Source of the DNA: Engraulis encrasicolus
Taxonomy: Eukaryota; Chordata; Actinopteri; Clupeiformes; Engraulidae
Length of the DNA: 64,000 nt
Direction of reading: 5' to 3'
Assembly: GCF_034702125.1 (NCBI RefSeq)
Contig: NC_085867.1
Coordinates: 42,069,483 to 42,133,482 of the forward strand
Shown: positions 39,719 through 54,988 of the stretch, piece after piece
Numbering within the stretch: the first letter of the stretch is position 1
How the letters are laid out: the number at the start of each line of letters is the position of its first letter
Notes under the pieces: generated by a model
The model's database searches: none
Seen by the model: only the letters and a program-made list of their open reading frames with translations
What the model was told of the DNA's origin: nothing
Translations under genes and position numbers: made by a program

Positions 39719-39932
39719 TTAAAGGAACAGTCCACCATTTTTAAAAAAAATATGCTCGTTTTACACCTTCCTTGACTGGACCCATTCGGTGTAGTGATGT
39801 AAGCTAAGAAGTAACATCATCAGAATCAGATAACGGGTGGAAGAACAGGAGAAAGATAAAACTCTATTATTCCATTCGAGGGGAGGTGTAAAAATGAGCA
39901 TATTTCCAAAAAATGGTAGACTGTTCCTTTAA
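39719..39932. mobile_element. 214-bp TTAA-flanked MITE
   Basis: TTAA|AGGAACAGTCCACCATTTTT at the left and AAATGGTAGACTGTTCCT|TTAA at the right. The inverted similarity continues inward past 'TATGCTCGTTTTACACC' and 'GGTGTAAAAATGAGCATA'. Confidence 0.78.
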
Positions 39933-40315
39933 AACGGATTCTTTAGGGAGTCAAACTTAGATGCTACTTATGTACTTACTATCCCCAAGGCCCTTTTAGG
40001 CCCATGTATAACCACGATCCCCCACCATCGCATCGCATGCACCCCCTAAGGTCTTCGTATTTTGTTTATGGTGTGTAAATTTAGCTTAAATCAAGATGTG
40101 CCGCTTTGGTTGAAAACCGCTCCTGTCTAAAAAAGACCTGGGCTTAATTAGTGGGCTTCTGGAAACCAGATACCCTGTATTTATTTGCCCAAACATTGCA
40201 ATTCTACTTGGACAGATGAAGCAGACCTTGGGTCGGATAATTTCTCCTGAAGTGTTTAATTATGTTTTGAAATTTTATTTTTTTTTGTTTTTTACTTTCT
40301 TGTTTTTTTTTTCAG
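39933..40315. other. Intergenic, no gene seen
   Basis: No supported feature; ends in a strong pyrimidine tract before the candidate exon. Confidence 0.3.
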
Positions 40316-40383
40316 AGGCTTGGAGCAGCGATTCTGCGGGAACGTTTCCCAGGCTAGACAGATTCAGAGTGAATCCTTTTACA
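40316..40383 (+). other. Candidate 68-bp exon of unknown gene
   Basis: A long pyrimidine tract (ACTTTCTTGTTTTTTTTTTC with AG) precedes it, and ACA|GTGAGT follows, both close to consensus. The enclosed frame is open and reads EAWSSDSAGTFPRLDRF and then RVNPFT. I do not recognise the protein, and the flanks are non-coding. It may be a real internal exon of a long gene, or chance. Confidence 0.3.
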
Positions 40384-40523
40384 GTGAGTAAGAAAAACAG
40401 TCTATTCAAAACGGAGTGTCCTCATTCTCAAATTTTGATTTTTTTCTTCTTTGTCAGCTGAAGAACCGAACATACGTTCACAGATCACACGCACACAGCC
40501 CACACACGGACACAGGGAGAGCG

Positions 40524-40660
<137 letters not shown>

Positions 40661-40945
40661 CACACACAGACACACACACACACAAACATGGTAGGCCTAC
40701 TAAAAACGATAGCCATTTTGCAGGGCTTGAATACTAATGACACTACAATAGGGTGGACTGGCTAATCCTGCCCCGGGGCCAGAGACGGTTGGGGTCATCT
40801 CTCCGGAGCCTCAATAGAGGTGTCTCACAAAGGCAGGACATAGCCAGGGCCTCTCACAGCTTCAGCCGGGCCCGGGACGAAGTCATCTAGAAGCCCCTCC
40901 TCACAAAATACATACGATTCAATGGGGACCAAATTCTGGGCGTTT

Positions 40946-41020
40946 TGTGGAAAAAGGTTCTCACACTCCTAGAACCTAAGAAGAAAAAAATCCAAAGGAG
41001 TGTGCGAACCTTTTTCCACA
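40946..41020. repeat. 25-bp inverted repeat between 15-bp direct repeats
   Basis: The arms 40946-40970 and 40996-41020 are complementary with one mismatch; the loop is 25 bases. The pair sits between two copies of GACCAAATTCTGGGC (40927-40941 and 41073-41087). It may be a small insertion with a target duplication, though the right arm does not reach the right-hand repeat. Confidence 0.6.
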
Positions 41021-43812
<2,792 letters not shown>

Positions 43813-44126
43813 GAATAGACCAGCCGCGACGAGATTTAAGCGACAGAGAATCGCTTCTGTGCACCAAGAGTGATACGAGCGATTGAAGCGACTAGATTAT
43901 GTCCGTTAAAAGCAGAATGCAAGCATTCCAACATTCCCATTGGCTGTGGCGGCTGTCGCTGAACCGTGTCATAGCTTATTTGCATAATATTCTCAGGAGT
44001 TCAACTTCAAACTGTCGCTCTCGTCGCGCGAATCACCTTTAGTCGTAGAATCTCTTTTGTCGTGCGACTCAATACAAAGTCAATTACTTCCGTCGCTCGC
44101 CTCGCTCAGGTCGCGGCCGGTGTATT
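43813..44126. mobile_element. Probable MITE rich in GTCGC/GCGAC motifs
   Basis: The left end 'AATAGACCAGCCGCGACGAG' and right end (inverted) 'AAATACACCGGCCGCGACCT' match at most positions. The interior carries many TCGC/GCGA motifs in both orientations. CpG density is much higher than in flanking DNA. Confidence 0.5.
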
Positions 44127-44737
44127 TGTGCGGTAAGTAGGCCTACCTACATCATAGTATTACATGTTGATACATGTAATTATTACACTAAAAAGTAAAG
44201 TAAAGTGTTACAACACAGTACCTAACCCCTAAGCTACAATGCAAGTACATATTCTCATCTTTTAGATACATAGGCCAACTTACTTGCTATGTACCTCATT
44301 ATTGTAACAAGGATGTGAATACTGTATAAAGTATAATCCAGTCAGTCAGTGCATTGCCCTCCAGTCACCCTCCTGTAATGTTGTGTTTTCTGCTCTCAAA
44401 GTCTAATCCAAACTCTACTATCATGAAAAGGAAAGGTGTACAGGACTGAAATAATTCAAAATGTGAATCACTTTCATGTGAAATCTGTTTGGGATAGACT
44501 GTAGTGCGCCTGGCCTTGCACAATGGTGAAATGATATGCCTTGAAATGATACGATGAAAAGCCTTTACAAAAGGTTCAACCCAAAGGTAATATTTACCAA
44601 GCCAAGCTAAATAGTGAGATGTGTTGTAAAACAAAGTAGGCTATCTCAGACTGTCTTGCAGCTACAGCAATAACAGATGAAAAATTTGGGTCCAGAAAGC
44701 GAAAGCACTCCTGACACATACTGTATGTGCTCTAAGC
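44127..44737. other. Intergenic, no gene seen
   Basis: AT-rich; nothing supported. Confidence 0.3.
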
Positions 44738-44935
44738 CAGTGGTGTAGTCTACTTTTTTATGGTGGGTATACTGTACACTTGAGCATTTTTTGAAGTGGG
44801 TATACTGTATATATTTGTGCTATTCAAAACAATGGATTAATCAATTTTAAGTGGGTATACTGAAATCCCTGAAATTAAGAAGTGGGTATACTCCGTATAT
44901 AGAATACTCCGTATTCTACGTAGACTACACCACTG
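44738..44935. mobile_element. 198-bp hAT-type MITE with perfect 16-bp ends and 8-bp duplication
   Basis: CAGTGGTGTAGTCTAC and GTAGACTACACCACTG are exact inverse copies. CTCTAAGC flanks at 44730-44737 and 44936-44943. 'GTGGGTATACT' recurs four times inside and could be transposase-binding sub-repeats. Confidence 0.88.
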
Positions 44936-44943
44936 CTCTAAGC

Positions 44944-45624
44944 CAGTGGTTCTCAAAGTTGTCATTGTTTCAGTGCAGTGCATACAATTGCTACAACAGA
45001 AGGTCCACATTTTTTTTTTTAAAAACCCAACCTGTTCCTACATACTATATGTCCCACAGTTGCATTAAAATGGCCATTTAAACGGCTGTGCTGTAATCTG
45101 TGGTGCAATTACAAGTGGGCCTTGGAAAATGTTCTGCTCCACTGAACCAGCTGATGCAAACGTCTGTGAGGATTCTTATTCATCCAAGCCATACTTCTCA
45201 AAAAAGCTGCTGTGAGGAACTGGCCTTCTTTTTTGACCTTGTCATCCTTTCACCTTACACGTGTCAGTGCTGACCTATCTGGTCTTAAAACACCCTCATA
45301 CTCAGTTTTGGACTTACGTTTTTTAATTAGGACAAATAAAGTTATGTTGGCTACATATATAAAAGCACATAATGTCCAAGTTTTGATTAACAAGTGCATG
45401 AACAAATGCACGAACCCCAACTGCTGACATTTGGTTGCAATGTAGGCCCCTACTGTATGCAATGTGCCTGAGCGAGTGTTACAAATATGCTTGAGTTGAC
45501 ATCATGATTAACAACAAGCCTCCCCTAATTCGAATAAGCATAATGCTTAAGTCCTCAGCCAGGTAGAGAAACACAGTAGCGATGTCACCTGTGCTACACC
45601 TATAAGAGCACAGACTGAATGAAT
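44944..45624. other. Intergenic, no gene seen
   Basis: Another partial hAT-like end (CAGTGGTTCTCAAAGTTG) lies at about 44945. No gene. Confidence 0.3.
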
Positions 45625-45777
45625 TCAGTAGAGGGCAAGACTTTTACTTTCTCGATCCGGTTCGTCTGCCACAAACGTGAATGAAACGTTGCCATCATCT
45701 TTCAACTCGTCATCATGGCCTACTAGCCTACTGGTATTGGGGAAAGCCCTGGTGTGTTCTCTCACTCCCACGCTCAT
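45625..45777 (-). CDS. Possible 50-residue protein, unknown
   Basis: The frame starts MSVGVREHTRAFPNTS, continues RLVGHDDELKDDGNVSFTF and ends SLALY. It is acidic and polar, with no membrane segment. The composition looks more protein-like than most random frames here. A GAGCG|gtgagtaag donor lies upstream at 45841 on the same strand, as in a 5' exon. I do not recognise it, and it may be chance. Confidence 0.2.
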   Translation of the reverse strand: MSVGVREHTRAFPNTSRLVGHDDELKDDGNVSFTFVADEPDRESKSLALY

Positions 45778-46132
45778 TGTTGTATAATTACACCTTGAAA
45801 GTCGGCATACAAGTACACAATCTACGCAGGACTTACTCACCGCTCACGTTCTTCTTCTTTGTGCCCGCACTGTAGCAGGACTCAACTATACCGCCTCAGG
45901 GCCTGTTCACATGCATGCCGGGCGTTCAGGTAGAATGGATTCTAGGTGGCCCACATTGCAGTGACGGCACACACACAGCATGACGTAAAAGACAACACGA
46001 GATTCATTCATTCGCATGCAAGTGCATTTATGTTAATTTTGTCTTAAGACAAAACACTAAAGTTAGAACACTTAACATGACTGTGCGTACAATTGTATGA
46101 GTATATACAGAATGACGTGTGCGTGTGCGTGC

Positions 46133-46278
<146 letters not shown>

Positions 46279-46687
46279 CAGGGCTTGACACTGGCACCTG
46301 CCAACTAGTCAAATGCTGGTAAAACTTGGCTGTGGCTAGTAATATGTTCAGTGTCACTAGCCAATTTGGCTGGCAGCTTATGACATACGCATCATAGTAG
46401 CCTATATTCTGTTTGCCCCTTGTGTATCATCTTTTTTGTATTTCACTTGAAGAAAAAGCTCAGTAAGTCAGTTTCTATTTGCTTGATATACTTCCATGTA
46501 GAAAGCCGTACACTCATCTTGCTTTAGCACCTTATCTTCTGAGGTTAGATGTACAATATCATGATAAAGAAAAAAAACAATATAACAATATAACATCTGT
46601 GGCTAGTGGAATACCTAAATGGCTAGTGACTCGGGAAAACCACTAGCCACAGTGGCCGGTGGGTGAAAAAGTTAATGTCAAGCCCTG
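46279..46687. mobile_element. 409-bp hAT-type element inserted inside a GT array
   Basis: CAGGGCTTGACA and TGTCAAGCCCTG are exact inverse ends. GTGTGTGT flanks on both sides; as the target is a GT repeat, the exact duplication length cannot be proven. 'GGCTAGTG' / 'CACTAGCCA' motifs recur inside in both orientations. Confidence 0.8.
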
Positions 46688-46697
46688 GTGTGTGTGT

Positions 46698-47219
<522 letters not shown>

Positions 47220-47960
47220 GCAAGGGAGTTACAAAGATCCATGATTACAGACAGCGTCCAATCAGATGGCTGGCATTTAGGCATAATGGATTCGGCTGGC
47301 AGAGATAAGTCAGACATGACAGCAAAACATCCGATTCGCTCTGACTGTCTAGCAACAGGTGAAGGAACAGGTGCTGCTTAAGCCTGTTGTCAACAGCATG
47401 GCTCTATTGGCATATAACACACAGCCCTTACAGTATGCAATATTCTGTACCAAACATTATGTAGGCCTATATTTTACATAGGCTACCAAATGCAAGCCCT
47501 AACAAAACGGTACAGTACAAGTATAAGGTATACTTTGTCAGACGGTACCCAATTACTTCAAAAGGGACAGGAAAATAAAATGTAGGCCTAACCGAAAAGT
47601 AATTTAGACCACCTGCCATTGTCAGTGATCACAAAGCCATTACACTTGAAGGGAGTTCATATCTGTAGCCAATATTAATCATTTGTATAAGTGTTCTTAA
47701 TTGTTCATAGTACTGTATGTATATGGCCCACTGGGTTCCTTGCTTCTGTAGGCCTACTTCATAATCTTATGCACTTTAGAGTCAAGGAAATGTAGGCATT
47801 TGGTGTTCTACAATTCCTTGCATAGCACGAATTGCATTGCAAACTAGGACAGGAATATAGCGCCCTGATGTAATGATGTGCGTTGATCATCTGAGATTAG
47901 AGACAGAAAAAAATGTGATGCAGGGTGAACTGAGTCATACGGGCTACTTATGCAGGTTTC
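47220..47960. other. Intergenic, no gene seen
   Basis: No supported feature. Confidence 0.3.
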
Positions 47961-48228
47961 TGTAACACTTTACTTTACAGTACAGTAATTACTGTGTACT
48001 TTCTGCATAACAACAGGGTAACAGAGAGAAGTTACATGGTATCTAATGGGTAAAAAAGGGTAATTACAAAGTAAATACCATGTGATACACATATCTCAAG
48101 AATTACTATGAAACTACTGCATATTTTCTAGCCATCTAATCATCTAACTTCTCTCTGTTACCCTGTTGTTACCCAGAAAGTACACTGTAATTGCGTATGG
48201 TAACTGTACCGTAAAGTAAAGCGTTACC
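47961..48228. mobile_element. 268-bp palindromic MITE, GTAACRCTTTAC ends
   Basis: The left 'GTAACACTTTACTTTACAGT' and inverted right 'GTAACGCTTTACTTTACGGT' arms match, as do deeper segments ('ACAACAGGGTAACAGAGAGA' in both). CAGGTTTC (extendable to 11 bases) is present on both sides, so the duplication is 8-11 bp. Confidence 0.78.
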
Positions 48229-48282
48229 CAGGTTTCTGTTTGAGGTTACTGAAAGAAAGGAAAGTAAGAAGGAACAAATTAA

Positions 48283-48640
48283 TATGGGGGACGGCATGGC
48301 TTAGCTGGCTAAGTAAGGTGACATACCATACATGGGTTCGCGGTGTTTGTAAACACGATGTTGTGAGGAGGGTCAAGACACTGGCAGCCAACCACGTGAG
48401 TTATTTTTTTGACCAACAGCGGTTTCCAACAATCAGAGAGTTGTGCGCAGCTAGGTTCGCGCAACCAGAAGAAAACAAAAATTTAGAACACATGTATATA
48501 CCCGAGGACCCAAGTTCAAATGTAGTTCAGGTTGTGTCCCTTCCCCATCTCACTCCCACTTGTTTCCTGTCACACTCGCTACTGTCCTGTCCAAAATAAA
48601 GGTATAAAACCTGCCCAAAGATATATATTTTTTTAAAATA
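48283..48640 (+). mobile_element. tRNA-derived SINE, apparently split by an insertion
   Basis: The head 'GGGACGGCATGGCTTAGCTG' and the body 'CCCCATCTCACTCCCACTTG' with an 'AATAAAGGTATAAAACC' tail match the other SINEs, but about 150 bases of unrelated sequence separate the two tRNA-like boxes. Boundaries of the insert were not resolved. Confidence 0.55.
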
Positions 48641-49641
48641 CAATGAAAGAATACACGGCAGTGTATGCTGTGACTCTCGACTATTCTAGATGGCGGGGCA
48701 GCTCTTGAAAGAATGGCTTCCAGATGGCTCATAACCATAACTTAATTGCATCCTGCGAGTCTAAATTTACCCAGGGTACAAACTACGCAAACCCACCACT
48801 TACTCACTCCTGATAAAAGATGGGATACGCTTCTCCATTGTATAACTGTCATGCATATGTAGTTTCACTTGTGAAAATAGGATCTTTTAATAGGCCTTTA
48901 TACTATTTCAACAACAAAAAACATTTACCAAGTCTTGTCAGTCACTTTGTCTTTTTTCAAATCTAATTCCAACAAGCTTTCCAACAAAAAAAATCTAGTC
49001 ACCTGTGAACTCTCCCAAGATTCCTGGTGCAATAGAGTTAAATTAGGTGGAAAAGTGGGAACTAGCTACCCACTCCCAGGGGTGCTGGCAGGAGCGGGGC
49101 CTCCTGCAATAAAATAGGTCTGGGCAACCCACATTTATTGCACCTAAAATGCTCAGAGAATTCCTTCTTGATGAAACATTGTATCTTATCAGCAGTTTTA
49201 ACCATTTAGGTGCACCGTGGTACGTCAATTTCTCTGTGTGTGTAAGAAAATAAAATTAGGCAACCCACCCCTACAACTAGTGAAGGTGGCATCCTTTCCT
49301 TTGTCTATTTGAGCATGTCCCTCAATGCATAATTCTAAACGGGTTAGGCAGAAAACAGGAAAAAGAGCCGCACACAAGGATGGCAATCAGGAAAAACCGT
49401 ATTGGGGAAAAAAGTAAAAGCTAAAGTAAAAAGTCGGATACAAACCTTTTGTTTTCCAGCCTATCATCAGTGTTCCAAGTTTGAAATAAGTCATCAGTAC
49501 CAAAGGCCTATACAATACAGAATGCAGACTGTTGTATCCAAAAACCCACTCCTGCAATATATAATAGTGATTATGGGCCCCTGAATTGCCCTCATCAATT
49601 GTATTTCCCACTCACAGCAAATTTAGAATAACGAGATAGAG
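48641..49641. other. Intergenic, no gene seen
   Basis: No supported gene or element. Confidence 0.3.
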
Positions 49642-49836
49642 TTAAAGGAGAATTCAAGCCAATATCAACATGCTGTTGCTCACGCTGAGCTGGACTTGTC
49701 ATTTTTTTTGTTCAGCCCTTTTCGAGATCCTATTGCCTGCTGAATGGCGGTGGTTTGTTTGCCCCCAGTTAGCTGGCTAAGCTTGTAGTGTGAGCAAAAC
49801 AGCGGCATGTTGAAATTGGCCTGATATCTCCTTTAA
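49642..49836. mobile_element. 195-bp TTAA-flanked MITE
   Basis: TTAA|AGGAGAATTCAAGCC to GGCCTGATATCTCCT|TTAA, with internal 'CAACATGCTGTTGCTCACGC' and inverted 'GTGAGCAAAACAGCGGCATG' arms. Related to 5087-5505 by shared internal motifs. Confidence 0.72.
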
Positions 49837-51279
49837 GCCCTGCACAGCTCCAACGTGGACACATTATAGCTATACATCACATGCATATTCCTTTATCCTC
49901 CTCTCCATCTCTCCATCTCTCCATCTCGCTGTGACTTCCACATGTGTTCCTTTCACTCAGCGGGCCTAACTGCTGGAAGTGTTACTGCTGTCATCCTTTT
50001 ATAACAGGATTTATGTGAGCCACCAGGGCATGCAATACATGTCACCCAGAGATTTTAAGGGGCAAGATTTGTAACGTGGACCGCTATAAACAGCTGCTGA
50101 ATGTACCACAGATTGCCATGGAGACCAATGTATTGTGGAGAATGTTCTTCACTGACGCTTGGACTAAACGTCGTCCAAATCGTGTGTATATGTTTAGCGG
50201 TTTTGCAAAGTAATTTTGAATGCCATGTTATGTTAAACACATGGTATTAGGGCATTTTTATTATATGGTCAAATACCGAACACTTGCAATTGCAGGGCAG
50301 GAACATCCAAGATTATGAATCAATGACCTATAACACCATACAAAAGAATCAACAGGAAAACACAATATTTGTAGTAAACGTCAGAGACAAACATTTTTTG
50401 TCTGAATAGGCATTAACCCCTTAGTGCAGAGCCTATGTCATAACCTTACTGTCATCAGAACTGTAATGGCTATGCCTTAATCTGTTACTTAAGGCTCTCA
50501 GTGGCAGCAATCTTATGTAGTTGAGTATTTTCAGCAAATAGTTCATAGGGCCTCCGGTGACCCCACCTGCAGTAAGAGGCTATTAACTAACATGACTCAA
50601 GGATGGTCAAGTGGTTGTTTTCTTTCAAATAAAATAAAAAGTCTGGGGGCACTGAGTAAGTCTTATTTATCTGTAGGCCTATCTGACTGAAATGAACTCA
50701 GTTATGGAATAATTTAGCTTCTTTGGAAAAGGTAATCCAACAAGGCAATTAGGCTACCAACCCTCAAGTCATCCACAGAGTAATATCTTGTGCTGATGGT
50801 AAGTTATTGTTGCCGTGTTCTTGGAATTCGAAATGTGATTAGATTCTCTCTCCATAACCAAACTAACATTACCAAACACATCTCCTATGGACCATTTGCC
50901 CAATAGAGAACAGCCCAACAAGGGGGCTTAACTAGACACAATCAAAGCCTTTTTCTCTCTTACTCCTGTAACACATTTCAATTTCCATATAGGCCTACAT
51001 TTCCATCCAGCAGATTTACATATGCTCTTTGTCTTTTCTTACTTTCTGTGAACTAGCTTCATCCAATACTGGAATCCCAAACACCTTCTCTACACAAGAC
51101 TGAGTGGAGAGTTGTCTCCTTGTTATCTGCTGTAAAATGTCAGCAATGAAAATGCCTCCTCGTGCCTGTTAAGTTAACATAGCCTCCCCAATACTAAATC
51201 ATCTCAAAGGCGGAAAGGCCGTAGATTCCTATCAACAGGATGTATGTATGTATGTTGGTTTAGGACAGGACAGTTTTTT
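49837..51279. other. Intergenic, no gene seen
   Basis: A 'CTCCATCT' triplet repeat lies near 49903-49927. Otherwise AT-rich unique sequence without a supported gene. Confidence 0.3.
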
Positions 51280-51344
51280 TTTCAGAAGAAGAGAAAGACA
51301 GGGAGTTGGGATAGGAACAGAGGAGATGGAGGAATGTTGTGGTG

Positions 51345-51429
<85 letters not shown>

Positions 51430-52099
51430 GAGAAAGGACACTGAGAAGATTGTGAAGATCCCATCAGGGGTGATGAAAAGAGAAGAAATGGAGGAACAGA
51501 GACGGGGGGAGAGAACGAGAGAAAGGGAGAGTAAGAAGAAAAGGTCTCAAAGAGAACAGCTAGGAAGAGAGAAGATGGAGGGACAGAAGGTCAGGGAACG
51601 AGAAAGAGGGAGAAAAGAGAAAAGTGAGGGAGGAAGAGAAAGAGAGAACGAAAGAGAGAAGGGAGAGTAAAATGAGAGGAGGGTTCCAAAAGGACAGAGA
51701 GGAGGGAGGGAAAGAGAGAATGATTGAAGGAGAGAGGAAGAGCAAGAAGAAAAAAGCTCTGAGAGAAGGAGAGAGGTGGGATAGGAGAGAGAGAGAGAAG
51801 ATGGAGAGATGGAGGAGCAGAGAGAGCAAGAGGAGGGAGAGAACGAGAAAACGAGAGAAAAGGGGAGAGTAAGAAGAGAAGAGAAGAGAAGAGAAGAGAA
51901 GAGAAGAGAAGAGAAGAGAAGAGAAGAGAAGGGAAGGGAAGGGAAGGGAAGAGAAGAGAAGAGAAGAGAAGAGAAGAGAAGAGAAGAGAAGGGAAGAGAA
52001 GAGAAGAGAAGAGAAGAGAAGAGAAGAGAAGAGAAGAGAAGAGAAGAGAAGAGAAGAGAAGGGAAGAGAAGAGAAGAGAAGAGAAGAGAAGAGAAGAGG
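51280..52099. repeat. 800-bp polypurine tract with (GA)n and (AGAAG)n arrays
   Basis: A pure GA array (51347-51425) is followed by irregular purine-rich DNA and a (AGAAG)n pentanucleotide block (about 51872-52097, around 45 units, with spaced GGGAAG variants). The plus strand is almost all A and G. Long frames on both strands are artefacts of this composition. Such tracts can form triplex (H-DNA) structures. Confidence 0.93.
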
Positions 52100-52164
52100 G
52101 CTCCAAAGGGACATCTGCTTCCACAGGAGGTGAGCTGCTCCTCTCCTCCCACAGCAGATGGGAA

Positions 52165-52369
52165 CAGTGTTGCCAGATTGGGCTGTTTCCCGCCCAATTG
52201 GGCTGCTTACCTGTAGGATGGCCGTGTGCGGATAAAAAAGGCATTTAGCGGAAAAACCCGCCCAATTTTTGCCATAGAAATCAATAGATTTGGGCGGGAT
52301 TTTGTGCTTCTAGGCGGGCTTTGAGCATTTTCTGGGGCTGGAAATCATCAGCCTCATCTGGCAACCCTG
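52165..52369. mobile_element. 205-bp hAT-type MITE, second copy of the 1689 family
   Basis: CAGTGTTGCCAGATTGGG begins it and CATCTGGCAACCCTG ends it. Flanks GATGGGAA and GATGGGAG match at 7 of 8 bases. It lies in inverted orientation to the copy at 1689-1886, with which it shares almost its full length. Confidence 0.83.
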
Positions 52370-52601
52370 GATGGGAGACTGGAAACACTGCTCAGGAGGA
52401 GGCACTGCATCCCGGGCTAAAAACAGGAGAGCGGGGAGGAAGGAAGGATGCACAGCACACGGCACAAGGAGAGGCGGAGGAGAAACGAGGGATGAAGGAA
52501 GAAAGGTGGAGGAATCGAAGGAGGAAAGGTGACCAAAATAAGAAAAGACCGGAGGAGGAGGACGACAAGGAGGGAGGAGTGGACATGGGGTCCCGTGCAA
52601 G

Positions 52602-52603
<2 letters not shown>

Positions 52604-52698
<95 letters not shown>
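52604..52698. repeat. (GT)n microsatellite
   Basis: About 95 bp of pure GT. Confidence 0.95.
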
Positions 52699-52699
<1 letters not shown>

Positions 52700-52890
52700 C
52701 CCTGTGATCATTAATGACGTGACGATATTAATAGAGTCCTCAAAGGGGACCATGCCAATGCTGAGGCCAAAGAGTCATTCGCATCAGTCACCGGAATCTC
52801 TTAACCTTCAAGAGAAAAGATCAGCATTTTGCATTTTCTTTAATGATGACACACATCAATTACTTGGTGAAATAATAAATACATGATCTA
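52699..52890. promoter_or_regulatory. Candidate conserved noncoding element
   Basis: Unique sequence with clustered 'GATCATTAATGACGTGACG' and 'ATCAATTACTTGG' motifs and no repeat. The texture resembles a vertebrate enhancer; inference only. Confidence 0.2.
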
Positions 52891-53324
52891 AGAGTGTAAT
52901 ATCAGATTTTTTTTGTTTCTTTTCATGGATTCTTTGTCTTTTTTATGTAGTAATTGGCTTGAAGGGTACTTCTTGCATGGTATTCTTGTAGCAAAATATG
53001 AAAATTGACAGATTGCTCCAAGAAAAAAAAAAAAAGATGTGAAAGGCAGAACAATGGGAAACGTGAGGGGCATGGAGATGCGCATTTGTTCGTTCTTCAC
53101 ACATAGCCTACTGCTTGGTGGGATCTGGCAGCTTAGCAGACACGTGCACGAGTGCGTGCTGCATGACATTTCGTATGAAGCCCCACGCGTCGGCATGGCG
53201 TTGCTCGGTGGCCATTTCCATGAGCAGTGCCACTGCCGTGGGTGTGGTGGGATTTCCTCTCCCTGGCCGCCGGCTCCCTCTCATGTTTGGCCCTGCGTGC
53301 GATTAGAGAGAGAGAAAGTTAGCT
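52891..53324. other. Intergenic, no gene seen
   Basis: No supported gene. The 53130-53300 part is relatively GC-rich. Confidence 0.3.
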
Positions 53325-53555
53325 CTCAAAAATGCCATGAATGACGGAAGCAATGTAGCCACAAGTGTCCAAGTTGCCTAATACTGCATAAAATCCAGTA
53401 ATATTCCTCTTTCTGACATGCTAACCGTTTAGAAAGTCAGCTCAAAAATGCCATGAATGACGGAAGCAATGTAGCCACAAAGTGTCCAAGTTGCCTAATA
53501 TTGCATAAAATCCAGTAATATTCCTCTTTCTGATATGTTAACCATTTAACACTTC
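53325..53555. repeat. 116-bp unit, two tandem copies
   Basis: The segment starting CTCAAAAATGCCATGAATGA at 53325 recurs at 53441 with a handful of changes. Confidence 0.9.
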
Positions 53556-54502
53556 CTGGGCAGAGGTCTGCACTGTCTGAGTGCTTTTCTTGTTATCGCT
53601 CTCTCTTTTTTTTTTTTTTTAGAAATGTAGGCATTCAGGAAGATGGCTCACTGCTTCATAATTTACAATTTCCATCAACAACTGCATCAACATGCATCCA
53701 TAAAGTCTATACTTTATGATAGAATACCATATGTGAAAGAAAGAAACAGTGGTTGTCAAAGCATTTGTGTAGCCTCTTACTTCAGATGGTGTCGCCGGCG
53801 GGCCTATTCACTATTTGCTGAAAATACTCAACTACATCATAACAACATTGCTATGACAGTATCGACAGTCTTAAGTAACAGATTACGATATAGAATATCT
53901 TCGATATAGCCATTACACTTTTGGTGAGAGTAAGGTTATAACATCGCCTCTTCGCTTAAAAACCATTTGATTGTATACATACATATAATGGGCCTACTGC
54001 AAATCCCATTATGATTTGAGACTTTGAAGACCTATTTTTTATTGTCCAGAACCTTCCACACAAGTTAATGTTTCAAAAGAGGTTTCTCTCTCCAGTGAAC
54101 TCCAGATGACTCATAACACACACTGTTCCACCAGTGACATTGTGATACTCAAAACACTTTACTACCATAGTACTACACTGCTACAACATTACACAGAGTC
54201 AGAGTAGGCCTACAAATTGGTAATTGCCCTTCTGGTAACATCAAATTTATATTGGGGGGATATCCAGTACATTAATGCACTTTTGCTGAAATCTTTTGAT
54301 GGCAACAACAGACTGCGTCTATTACGCGAAACCAAGCTATGGTCAGTGTTGATAGATTCGGACAATGGGCTGGGTCTCCAGGAAAATGCTTCCATCTATT
54401 TGTCTAAGTCTGGGGACTGTGGAGAGACCCTCCATTTGACCTGAGGATGGCATATCCCTTTAATAGATTTTAACAGGAGTTAACTATACAAATCCTTTAT
54501 GT
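53556..54502. other. Intergenic, no gene seen
   Basis: No supported feature. Confidence 0.3.
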
Positions 54503-54755
54503 AACTCATTCATAGATTCACAGGTGCATTGGACTAGCACACTGTAGTGCAGCTTTATATAATGAACATGTTGAAAATATGTATGTAAATATAGAATGAA
54601 AAGGTAAGCCAAATCATTTCCGTAGACCCGTAGCAACCCCCCTTGTGAAAAGGTCGCCCCCTCCCTCGCCCACGCTTGTTTTCTGGAGGATACCCACCTG
54701 TCCGCTACCTGGCCCTCCTCCACGTTACCCAGGGGGAGGAGGGCTAAAAACAGAC
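54503..54755. repeat. Direct duplication, left copy
   Basis: It shares with 54989-55215 the order 'TTCACAGGTGCA', 'GCTTTATATAATGAACATGT', 'AAAAGGTAAGCCAAATCATT', 'GTTTTCTGGAGGATACCCAC' and 'GGGGGAGGAGGGCTAAAAAC'. The left copy has about 25 bases more in the middle. Confidence 0.88.
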
Positions 54756-54988
54756 CTTTAAAACACACATGGAGAGAAATGTGAAGGAGGTTTCTGAGTT
54801 CATATAGCATTTTAGAGAACTTTGTTATTTTTTTCTGAAAATTTAAAAAAGGCACAATGTATCATGAAAACTTAAATAACAAAAAAGCTGATCTTTCAGA
54901 TGATTTATTTATGGTTCAGGTCTCAGAGGATAAATCCACTTATACAAACATTTAGCCATGTACGTAACTAACATGTGAACCCTGTTCT

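Noticed and set aside
51547..52244. Ser/Leu/Phe-rich frames of over 180 residues on the minus strand
   Set aside because: All come from the polypurine/polypyrimidine tract and open in all three frames; no protein signal.
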